A stretch of 35,178 bases of DNA, taken from the NCBI GenBank assembly GCA_037447655.1, contig JBBHKE010001536.1, forward strand, positions 1-35,178, given 5' to 3'. The translations under genes were made by a program, and so were the position numbers. The stretch's first letter is position 1; each line of letters opens with the position of its first letter. The notes beneath the pieces were generated by a model. The model was not told the origin of the DNA and made no database searches. It was given only the letters and a program-made list of their open reading frames with translations. Below are positions 10,660-20,057 of the stretch, one piece after another. Origin of the DNA: Zygnema cylindricum. Lineage: Eukaryota; Streptophyta; Zygnematophyceae; Zygnematales; Zygnemataceae.

Positions 10660-12113
10660 TGTAATAGAATTTCCTACCTCTCAGAAATTCCCTTTACTAC
10701 AACCAATTTCAACCACACATTCCATACATTGAAATACACACATTCACATTAATATCACACATATAAGGATCAACTTTTAATTAGAAGAAGCTTCAATCCA
10801 CGTTACATTCAACTTGGTCTCTTGCCCTCTTGGCTCAACCTTTCCTTTAAAGTATTTTCCATTGTCCTCCACTCTGAAATAATTACATCTCTTAACTACT
10901 AAAAAACCACTTAGTTAGTTAGAGATTTTCGTGCAAAATGTCATTGCTCCAATTTGGTATTATCCTCTCAGGACCAAGATCAGTCATAATTTCCACAGAC
11001 TTTTCCAAAGGAATAGATGCCCACTCTTTTTTTATACTTCACTATTTATCCATCATCACCCTGGATTAGCGAGGCCAGAGTCAACGCTTCGTTGAACAGG
11101 ATTTTTATGGGCGAATCATAGATCAGCTAGGACTTATTTTGACCAATGCAAAAACGTGCGAAATCTCTCACTAACTATGTAGCATTTCTAACCAACCGAA
11201 CGCTACTTTTCACTACGTAGCATTTACGTGCAAACGTGCGCGCGAATCGAAACGCGACTTTACGCGGACGTGCGTCACAAATTTCACACGCGAAACTACC
11301 TACGAAATTCTATAAAGCGAAAGTGATGTTTCGTACTAAAAATTGTATGAAACAAACCATCGTGCGTACCAAACGAAATATTGATTCATTTCGTACTTTA
11401 TAAACGTGCGCCTAAAATTCAGCGGCTAGTTTGATCCTTAACCCGTTATAATGAACACCCATTCATTATGTTGACCTTGCGTTCTCGCCTAAAAACACCA
11501 ATCGTTATATCTTTTATAATACAACTCTAAATCGTGCGATGTTTTGGCGGACGTCTACCAAATTCATTACTCTATATTTGTAAGACTTAAATAGCCATTT
11601 ACAAACAAGTTCAGTCCACTATAAGTATTACAAACAAGCCCTAAGAACGACATCGTAACTTACGTTTGTGACGATTGTATAGGTCGACAATACCTTTGAC
11701 GGCTGTGAATGTCTACACTTTGTGTTGTCGCACGTTATCTTTTGGAATTGTGACGTCGCACGTTTTTCCGTGATAATTTAAACGTACCGCATTCCAACGT
11801 GTGTAGTTTCACGGTTGAATTAAAAGCGTATTGCGTTCGCGTCTCTTGTCCAGTCGACCTGAAATGGCATCGGAATTTCGAGACCCCTGCAAAAAAAAAA
11901 TATGTAGTGAACCAAAACGGACAAAACCAAACAAATTGTGTTCTTTTATTCGTCGTATTGAATGTAAACTTACAAAACATATCGAATTATGTACCATTCT
12001 TTGTCCTTGGAAATTGTATGAAAATTTTCGAAAATTACGGCACGTGCGAATACATGTTCCTATTTGTTTATCAAAATTTACTTAGTTTTAAAACACATCC
12101 CGCATGTGTTTTA
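10660..12113 (-). repeat. 5' LTR of the chromovirus
   Basis: Pairs with 3428-4877. It starts TGTAATAG on the plus strand next to the primer-binding site. Its outer edge ends at ...GTGTTTTA, eleven bases short of the other LTR (which continues CTGTTACATCA), and is at once followed by the AACAT target duplication. The outer 5' terminus on the element strand therefore starts TAAAAC and not TG. Confidence 0.88.
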
Positions 12114-12118
12114 AACAT
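12114..12118. other. Target site duplication (right copy), AACAT
   Basis: Matches AACAT at 3423-3427 and lies exactly where homology between the LTRs ends. Confidence 0.7.
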
Positions 12119-12661
12119 AAGTTTGAAGATGACGTTTTTTGTCGTAGAAGTGGGTCGAAAAACAGAAGACGACAATTTTTCGTACATCTTCAGTCCATGG
12201 ATGACGCAAATTGTACTGTACAAATTTGCGATTCCTTCGTACGGTTGCAACTTAGGCAGTACGGCGCTAAGTTTTACAGAAAAACGACAAAAAAAACTCT
12301 TACTTATGCACATGTGGACCTACCCTTACAAGAGAATATATATTATGGATATTTAAACAATATCTAGGGTTCGCTCCTCAGCTGTCCATCATTCTGAGAA
12401 CATTTCCAAACACTACAGTGAGAGCGTTTCCGTACAATACAGTGCACTGTGGTATATTACAGTACAGTTTTTTCTCCGTGATATTGATTGTTTCGGTTTG
12501 GGCCAGTTGGCTCCATGGAATCTTAACAGATGAGCATCCTTTTAAGGGGGTGCCACCATGTAATATATACTTTAAATAAGTATTTTGGAATTTAGTGAAG
12601 ATTCTTCGTACTACTTTGAAGAGGGTCACAATGTGCGAAAATAAAATCAGACCTTTAAGAT
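12119..12661. other. Right flank of the chromovirus, no gene seen
   Basis: Mixed-composition DNA with short inverted words such as ACAGTGCACTGT near 12450. No recognisable protein on either strand. Confidence 0.5.
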
Positions 12662-12840
12662 GTGACGGTTGTAGACGTGGATAGAACTTGTGACGATTGA
12701 AGACGATTACGAAAAGTCCTACAATTGGTGACGTCTACAAAAGCAGCGACGATTGTAGATGTTTAGTTTTTTGTGACATTGTAGATATTTCGGGTTTTGT
12801 GATATTGTGACGTCATGCTGACTTGTCACAACGTCGACGT
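12662..12840. repeat. Degenerate GTGACGATTGTAGACG units
   Basis: About six diverged units of 20-38 bases starting GTGACG(A/G)TTG(T/A)AGA. Similar words occur inside the LTR (about 4420-4500) and, in reverse orientation, at 3171-3310. Confidence 0.55.
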
Positions 12841-14579
12841 CACAAATTCGATAACTTTGCGTCAATGCTTCCATATTTCGTTTTTTCAACTATTCTCATT
12901 CGACTTTCCGTAAAAATATACCTAAAGGTAGTCATAATTATTTTTCAAATATCTTTCATTTCATACCAATATAGTCGTGTCTCATTCTAAAAAGTGTGAG
13001 ATAAAAGCGATAGTGTGAGAGGGAGAGGGAGAGGCGAGGACGACGTAAAATTTTGCAATGGACCCATGAATGAAAGTGGAGGTCCAAAACCCATGCAAAT
13101 TTTTTTCCGTACATGTGCGTGACGCGCAAGGAGAAAAATAGCTAGAACTCCCCCTCGTCCAAAAATTTCCCCACCCGTGTGGCGCGTGCGTGGATCGTTT
13201 ATCATTCGTTTTTTGGGTGACACTTTCACAAAAATCACCTCGCGAGGTGATTTTTGACAAAGTTTTTTGATGAGTTGAATTCTCTTGCCTATGGGTTGTA
13301 AAGGGGAAAACGCCAAAATGAGTTCACAAAACGAAAAACATGGAGTACATTCAAATAATTGAATTGACGTTAAAAAGTCTCATTAGGGACTTAATTTTGA
13401 GGGGAAACGACAAAAAAAAAGTCGATACATCAATACATGGGGACACCTCCTTAAAATATTTAATGGGTTTCGAAACGCTAATGTATTGTATCAGATCAAA
13501 ACTTATCTTGACGAAACAGATACCAATAGTTGTCGGTTAAGGAACGGTGAGGGGTCCCGATATACTGCTCCAGAACCAACAATCTTTTTATCGCCGATAA
13601 CTCTAAAAAACATAGTATACTATATCATAATGCTTTATATTATATTGTATAATATTTTATACATCATATAGTGAATGTTCCACGTATGACAATCCGTTCC
13701 GTGCTTTTGTACAAAGCATAACAACTGTACCACCGGAAGTTATCCATGATAATTATCGGGCCCGTTATTTAAGCGAACTCATTGCGATTTATCGATTTTT
13801 CATTGCGATAACTATGTTACTGATATCCCGGACCGATATATAAGTTATCGTTAAGTAAAAAATAAAGTACATATCGGGTATCATCAAATGGCTACCTACA
13901 CAAAACACTACGAAAAAAAATATTTTGGTTCGTACAACAATGGAGTCGAATTAAGTTGAGCCAAACTAGGCCTGACTGCTACAATAATTGTGTGTAATTT
14001 GTATTATAATCACAGGACATGCTTAGTTTCCACTATCGCGTACAGTACGGTGGTTGCTAAGCAGAGAGGTTATACTTGCCATGACACGAGGTAAAAATGG
14101 CCAAACAAGATTGATATCTGCTACGGCTACGCGAACATTTGGGGTTTCATCGAAAATCATGGATTCCTTTCCGATGTATCATACTCAATGCAAATTAGTT
14201 GCTACACTTGCTGGAAAAAAAAATCCGAACATTTAATGTGCCACCAATTGTTAGATATCGCTGGCATTTTTCGACATTCGCAAGGGGGTATATTTTCCTA
14301 AAAACACGATACACTATCCCTCTCCGTATGAATCTCGATATTCGATAATCGGTCGAGAAAAAACAAAACGGACTAAAAGAAAACACGCAACAGTCGGTCG
14401 ACATATCGAGCAAAATAAATGGGACAACCACGATTTGAGCATCGAAAGGTCACCCCCAAAAAGAGGTTTGAACATGAATCTAATGTAGCTTTGCGAATTT
14501 GTTTATGGTTAATTGCAAAGCTCCACTATCCAACTTCTACTTTAAAAAACAAGAAAGGTTAAACGACCGCGTAACGATA
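12841..14579. other. Gene-less DNA with a 28-bp palindrome
   Basis: No gene recognised. A perfect palindrome occupies 13229-13256 (CAAAAATCACCTCG and its exact reverse complement, no loop). Around 13740-13870 several GATAA/TATCG words recall the subterminal sequence of the hAT-like element at 15434, but no clear ends were found. Confidence 0.5.
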
Positions 14580-14672
14580 CTACAGTAGAAAACACGACAC
14601 ATAGTAGACACACAGTAGAAGTAGTAGTAGGGTGTAGTAGTGTTTAGTAGTGTGTGTGTGTGTGTGTGTGTC
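14580..14672. repeat. TAG/GTA-rich and (GT)n microsatellite
   Basis: Interrupted TAG/GTAGTA units run into a pure GT run of about ten repeats (around 14651-14671), ending directly beside the first TA-flanked element. Confidence 0.8.
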
Positions 14673-14680
14673 CTACACTA

Positions 14681-15157
14681 CACCGTGAATCATAATTAGC
14701 GTTAATTATGCTAATTTGGTGCCCCTAAATTTTGACCCTCGAATCCAAAACAGAATATACAACTCTAAATGTTTTTATACATTGTTTAATGTACTTCAGA
14801 ATTAGCGTTACCAACTCCAATATAGTGCTGCTTTAAATAGTGTGGCGTACGGTTGGTGTCTGGCCGTGCAAAATTATACTTTATCAAGTAAAAAAGTACA
14901 AAGAATGATTTAATGTAATTGTGCGTGCACGTGAAAATGCACCCAAAAAAACTACGTAACTGCGTTTTCACAACCACTAGTGCAAACGTCATATGATGTG
15001 AAAATGTACGTTTGGTCAGATTTTGTACTTTTACCTAATTTAGTGCAAAGATATTCAGCGCGAATAACTATTACGGAAAGAAACCCAAATTAGAGTTTAT
15101 AACACTAATTATTTTTTTACACTAATTATTTCTTAACGCTAATTACGATTCACGGTG
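14681..15157. mobile_element. TA-flanked short DNA element, copy A (477 bp)
   Basis: Begins CACCGTGAATCATAATTAGCG and ends in its approximate reverse complement ...CGATTCACGGTG. TA lies at 14679-14680 on the left. Internal blocks (CTCTAAATGTTTTT..., TTTAAATAGTGTGGCGTACGG) match the 489-bp units at 16735-18210 in order, so this is an older diverged member. No transposase: a non-autonomous MITE, possibly Tc1/mariner-like because of the TA flank. Confidence 0.8.
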
Positions 15158-15164
15158 AACTGTG

Positions 15165-15380
15165 CACCGTGAATCGTTATTAGCGTATTGAACGCTAATT
15201 CGTTTCCCCCGAATTTCTCCCAAATTCTATAATAGAATTATCCATCTATTTTACGGGAATTATAATATCTAATTAGAGTAAATGATTTCTCTGAAAATTT
15301 TCAAATTCCCAATTAGCGTTAATAACAGTAATTATTCTTATACGCTAAAAAAACTTCTACGTTAATAACGATTCGCGGTG
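15165..15380. mobile_element. TA-flanked short DNA element, copy B (216 bp)
   Basis: Left end CACCGTGAATCGTTATTAGC and right end AACGATTCGCGGTG form terminal inverted repeats of the same family, with a much shorter interior. It starts seven bases (AACTGTG) after copy A, a spacer that resembles the TACTGTA between two of the later units. Confidence 0.75.
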
Positions 15381-15394
15381 TACTATAATAGTTT

Positions 15395-15420
15395 ATCTAC
15401 ACTATTAGAGATTCACGGTG
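15395..15420. mobile_element. Remnant end of the same family
   Basis: CTACACTATTAGAGATTCACGGTG looks like the two ends of a family member collapsed together, followed by GTACTGTA. The hAT-like element inserted fourteen bases further right. Confidence 0.5.
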
Positions 15421-15433
15421 GTACTGTAATATC

Positions 15434-16329
15434 TAGTGTTGTGTATCGGTAAGGATTTGCCGATAACCGACATGGGCATTTTTTCGGGTATCCGATAATC
15501 GATATATTGGTACGATATATCGACATCGATCTTATCGCCGATAAGTAGCCGATAATATCGGGTACTTATCGGCGATAATGCCGATAACGATAATTATCGG
15601 CGATAACTGTACGGACCGTACAGATAAATGTATGGTCTGTACACTCAACTGCACGCCTTATTCTCCGGACGTGTACAAGCATAGAAAGTACCGTAACGGC
15701 CATGAAATCTGTACGATTTTGATACGGATCCAATAAAAACGATGTACCTTTCACATCCGACGCCATGGCTTTGTCCCTTAATTCCTTGAGATCCCTGGGG
15801 ACCTGCCACGTGTCAATCTGTCGGCTTTTTTGGCAAAAGCTGCCAAAAGAGCCATTCCGGGATGCCGGCGCTCACGCTGGCCCGTCCGCTCGTGTTTTCT
15901 CATTCCAAGTCGTCCGTTCGATTCCGGCGGCGCGCAGAATGTTATTTTGCGTCCGTTGTACTTTTGTGTCCGTCGTCCTTTTCCAGTTCCATGTTCACCA
16001 GTTTTTTAGTAAACTTTCGTACGACGCCGTAAAATTTCTGTTCAGTTAACCGGCCAACGTTTATGTGCCGCGTTTACCGTAAAAAATTGCAGTTAAACCA
16101 TAACGGAACAGATTTCTATACGTGGCATGCCACGCTATATAAAATCAATAAAATAATACAGTATGTTATAAAGTATTGTATTGTATGCATACTATATATT
16201 TTTTAAGTTATCGCCGATATGGATTTTTTTGGTCCCAGACCGATATATCGGATCCTCTGACCGTTCGATAACCGATAACTATCGGTAGCGTTGTTATCGC
16301 GATAAGTTTTTTAACGATACACAACACTA
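15434..16329. mobile_element. hAT-like non-autonomous element (896 bp)
   Basis: Perfect 15-bp terminal inverted repeats (TAGTGTTGTGTATCG at 15434-15448; reverse complement at 16315-16329) are flanked by a perfect 8-bp duplication, GTAATATC at 15426-15433 and 16330-16337. Eight-base duplications and short TIRs are hallmarks of the hAT superfamily. Both ends carry many TATCGG/CCGATA words in both orientations, as expected of subterminal transposase-binding repeats. The interior (about 15620-16100) is more GC-rich and carries no transposase motif I can recognise; it may be captured host DNA. A related end lies at 34898. Confidence 0.85.
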
Positions 16330-16337
16330 GTAATATC

Positions 16338-16732
16338 CATCCCTTTGCGCTGAAACCAAGTTGGGGTCTAGTCGAGTTTAATGAGTGACAACAAGTGGTT
16401 CGAAAAGTACGTCACTTTCAGTTCAAACTAGCGGATTTTTTTTTAATAACGAGCGGCCGCAAGTACAAAACATTTTCAAACCTATTGGTTAAATTTTTTC
16501 GAAAGCGCGAGGTTCAAATCCTATGAATTCCTTTATCTAAAAGTTCAAATTTCGACGAGATCCAAATTATTGAAATTAACTATTGAACCGAATCTGAGTC
16601 CGAAAGGGTGGATCGTACGGTACGATGACCATTCAATGATCATTCGAATGCATCGGACATCGTTAATACGAAATAACAAAACTTTATTACATAATGTGCG
16701 ATGGAAACTTTCAATAAACTTTATTACATCGC
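16338..16732. other. Spacer between hAT-like element and 489-bp array
   Basis: Mixed-composition DNA with a GTACGGTACGATGACC stretch near 16615 and small palindromes (ATGATCAT). No gene or element end recognised. Confidence 0.45.
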
Positions 16733-16734
16733 TA

Positions 16735-17223
16735 CACCGCGAATCGCTATTAGCGTACATGACGCTAATTGGGGTACCCCTTTTTTTGGGGCAAATTCTC
16801 AAATAGAATAAAGTACGCTAAATGTTTTTGCACGTTATTTGAGGTACCCCGCTCAATGCGGTTCATAACTGTAATTTAGTTCCCTTTTAAATAGTGTGGT
16901 GTACGGACTGCCAGATCTGTACTATTTCGTACATTTTTAAATTTAAGAGTACAGAAAATATAATAATATATAATTGCGTAAATATTTTCCGGCATACGCA
17001 GATGTCAAAAAAACGCGACGGCGTACGATTTGAACAGTTTCGTACATATTCATGTTTTAGTGTGGACATATTATGTGCCGAAATTTTTTACAAATCAGTT
17101 TACAAATTAGAGTACATGATAAATTAGTATCATGGTGTACCCGAAAAAACACAATTTACCGTAAAGTACGCTAATTGTTTCATTACGCTATCTATTTCAT
17201 TACGCTAATAGCGATTCACGGTG
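16735..17223. mobile_element. 489-bp TA-flanked element, unit 1
   Basis: Terminal inverted repeats of 23 bases (CACCGTGAATCGCTATTAGC plus GTA), with one mismatch in the left end (CACCGC). TA at 16733-16734 and 17224-17225. Interior AT-rich, with subterminal ACGCTAAT/ATTAGCGT words and several GTAC words. Short open frames inside lack domains. Nearly identical to unit 3. Confidence 0.9.
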
Positions 17224-17230
17224 TACTGTA

Positions 17231-17719
17231 CACCGTGAATCGCTATTAGCGTACATGACGCTAATTGGGGTACCCCTTTTTTTGGGGCAAATTCTCAAAT
17301 AGAATAAAGTACGCTAAATGTTTTTGCACGTTATTTGAGGTACCCCGCTCAATGCGGTTCATAACTGTAATTTAGTGTCCTTTTAGATAGTGTGGTGTAC
17401 GGACTGCCATATCTGTACTATTCCGTACCTTATTAATTTAAAAAGTACAGAAAATATAATAATATATAATTGCGTAAATATTTTCCGGCATACGCAGATG
17501 TCAAAAAAACGCGACGGCGTACGATTTGAACAATTTCGTACATCTACACGTTTTAGTGTGGACATATTATGTGCCGAAATTTTTTACAAAGCGGTTTACA
17601 AATTAGAGTACATGATAAATTAGTATCATGGTGTACCCGAAAAAACACAATTTACCGTAAAGTACGCTAATTGTTTCATTACGCTATTTTTTTTATTACG
17701 CTAATAGCGATTCACGGTG
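17231..17719. mobile_element. 489-bp TA-flanked element, unit 2
   Basis: Same length and orientation as units 1 and 3 with a perfect 23-bp terminal inverted repeat, but visibly more diverged inside (for example 17375-17450 and 17685-17695). Separated from unit 1 by TACTGTA and from unit 3 by a single TA. Confidence 0.9.
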
Positions 17720-17721
17720 TA

Positions 17722-18210
17722 CACCGTGAATCGCTATTAGCGTACATGACGCTAATTGGGGTACCCCTTTTTTTGGGGCAAATTCTCAAATAGAATAAAG
17801 TACGCTAAATGTTTTTGCACGTTATTTGAGGTACCCCGCTCAATGCGGTTCATAACTGTAATTTAGTTCCCTTTTAAATAGTGTGGTGTACGGACTGCCA
17901 GATCTGTACTATTTCGTACATTTTTAAATTTAAGAGTACAGAAAATATAATAATATATAATTGCGTAAATATTTTCCGGCATACGCAGATGTCAAAAAAA
18001 CGCGACGGCGTACGATTTGAACAGTTTCGTACATATTCATGTTTTAGTGTGGACATATTATGTGCCGAAATTTTTTACAAAGCAGTTTACAAATTAGAGT
18101 ACATGATAAATTAGAATCATGGTGTACCCGAAAAAACACAATTTACCGTAAAGTACGCTAATTGTTTCATTACGCTATCTATTTCATTACGCTAATAGCG
18201 ATTCACGGTG
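17722..18210. mobile_element. 489-bp TA-flanked element, unit 3
   Basis: Differs from unit 1 at only a few positions (left end CACCGT vs CACCGC; AAAGCAG vs AAATCAG; TTAGAAT vs TTAGTAT). Right flank TA at 18211-18212 followed by GCATCGATG. With the left flank of unit 1 (CATCGC-TA) this suggests the unoccupied site read CATCGCTAGCATCG. Confidence 0.9.
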
Positions 18211-18212
18211 TA

Positions 18213-19807
18213 GCATCGATGCGGATTGAGTAGAGTTGACACATTTCAGAAGGCCGTACCTACTACGGTGTGTCATGTGCGACGCGAGCGTCTCGGACGT
18301 TCATAAGGAAGTACGGTTTCCTGAAAACATTATTCAACGGCCCAGATTGTCTGTTACACACACGTTCCAACGGTTATTCGAACAGAAATGGCGTCTGTTG
18401 ACTGTAACGACCCGCGCCACCGGTTTCCTGTTTCGATTGGCACGTCCACGGTCTCGCAACCACCAATCGAAAGCCGCCGGGAAAAGCGGCTGGAAAGTAC
18501 GATAAAAAGGTTTATCGTATACGGCGTGTACTTCCAGAAGTCCTGCTCAATAAAGTTCAGTACTGTACGGCAATGTGGATCAACGTGGTCAATACCAATG
18601 CGGCTAGACCGACAGAGCCAGCACAGTGTACGGAAAATCTGTGGCATACGTACGGCTGTCGTCTATTGCTGTGATAAATAGTATTTAGAATACTAGTACA
18701 CGTGTGAAATAAAATGGACCACGTGGACTACTGTGGTTCACTTATGTTTTAAACTTATGCCAAAAATACTGTAACTATTTGTAAGGCATTCGAAATACCT
18801 GTATTTGAGAAACAAAAAACCGATTAGGGTTTGGCAGGTGCAGCTTGTACGTGCACACTCCGAATAATCTATCTGACGGACCGGCACTGTTTTGTCGTAT
18901 TGGCGTTTCTGTACGGAATCAAAGTCGTGAGGCTCAATCTGATTGGTCAGATAGCGAGAAAATGCAAGGCAGCACACAGGGCACCGACAAATATATGAAT
19001 CGCGCGTCCATTTGTTGTCACCGTCGATTTGTTTTCAACCTGGCGGTGCGGCTTCCAGATGTTCCAAAGGCCACAATATTCGCCTGGGAAAAAAGGTCAT
19101 ATCCGTTCAGAACTTTTCCGTGACCGTACTGTACGGCTAAGCTCTCGTCTACTGCTTCTGACATTTCATGCCACAACCGTCACACTTCGAAAGCGTCAAG
19201 GTACCCAAAAACAAAAAAACCGTACAATTTACTTCGACAAAGTACAGCTGACCTCAAAACGACCTGTCACCTCGTCACACCTAAGCAAAAATTTTCCTTC
19301 TTTTTACGTACGGCTTCCACTCACAGATCGACATCACACGCGTAGAACCAAATCCGGATCTTTTATTGTAACGTCACTCAATCCATCCGCCCAATCCGCG
19401 CTCGCCGCTGGAAAGCCGCAAACCACCGTGTCCATATTCCTTACAAAGGAGACTCGAAAAGCGTCCCAGCAAATAAGATGGCGCCACTCTATTTCACTAA
19501 ACGACAAAAGTACGGTGCCGTACTTTCAGGTGCCCGGGAGTATGTAATTTGAAAACGAAACCGAGCCGTCTGATTGGCCAACGGGAAAAAGGTTTTTTCG
19601 AAGCTCGGGGAATTCCGAAGGCGGGAATCCCGTACGGCCCCGATTGGGGAGAAACTGAGACCGCTCTACGAAGCGACACGTGGACTTTTCGTACGATCCA
19701 AAGATCGTTTCGGGAAGGTTTTTCCGTACAATAGAGACGAAGGCTTAAAGGATTCGAAAATCTTCATTGTTTTGAGTTGTGGAAAAAGGGGAAAAACCAC
19801 CCTCGAA
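18213..19807. other. GTAC-rich DNA upstream of the membrane-protein gene
   Basis: About 1.6 kb of more GC-balanced DNA with roughly 20 GTAC tetramers, many as CGTAC, GTACGG or their complement; around six would be expected by chance. No protein was recognised in any frame. It probably contains the promoter of the gene at 20058, but no individual element can be assigned. Confidence 0.45.
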
Positions 19808-20032
19808 TGGAAGAAGGGGGAAGAGGGAGAGAGAGAGAGAGAGGGAGAGAGGGAGGGAGAGAGAGAGAGGTGACAGGAAGTGGGTATAGAAACAATTTGA
19901 GAGGGAGAGTGGGGAAGTGTGAAACGAAGAAGGAGCGGGAGAGGGAAAGTTGAAGGACGAAGGAAAGAGAGAGGGAGAGAGAGAGAACGAGAGAGAGAGA
20001 GGGAGAGAGAGAGAGTGAAGGAAAAGCGAGAG
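19808..20032 (+). repeat. GA-rich leader repeat
   Basis: Imperfect GAGA/GGGAGA repeats, nearly all purines on the plus strand, end about 25 bases before the start codon at 20058. GA-rich 5' leaders and core promoters are common in plants; here it may be the transcribed 5' UTR. Confidence 0.7.
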
Positions 20033-20057
20033 AGACGATCTCATCCCCCTTGGCACG

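Larger units (their letters stand above)
3428..12113 (-). mobile_element. Decayed Ty3/gypsy chromovirus (8.7 kb)
   Basis: A full-structure LTR retrotransposon lies on the minus strand. From right to left it has a 5' LTR (10660-12113), a primer-binding site complementary to initiator-Met tRNA, gag with zinc knuckles, aspartic protease, reverse transcriptase, RNase H, integrase, a chromodomain-like C-terminus, a polypurine tract and a 3' LTR (3428-4877). The protease-RT-RNase H-integrase order is the Ty3/gypsy order, and the tail points to a chromovirus. It is not functional: many in-frame stops, at least one frame change before integrase, and a deletion in RNase H. The 5-bp duplication AACAT at both outer edges shows a single insertion. 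The LTRs are mosaic: roughly 10% different in one part, identical in another. Confidence 0.92.

Noticed and set aside
13740-13870. Possible third hAT-like relic (GATAA/TATCG words)
   Set aside because: No terminal TAGTGTTGTG-type sequence or target duplication was found.
16894-18114. 77-codon frames repeated in each 489-bp unit
   Set aside because: They are conserved only because the units are copies; no transposase or other motif is present.
19029-19547. 172-codon frame upstream of the membrane-protein gene
   Set aside because: No recognisable motif, shifted relative to the gene, in probable promoter DNA.
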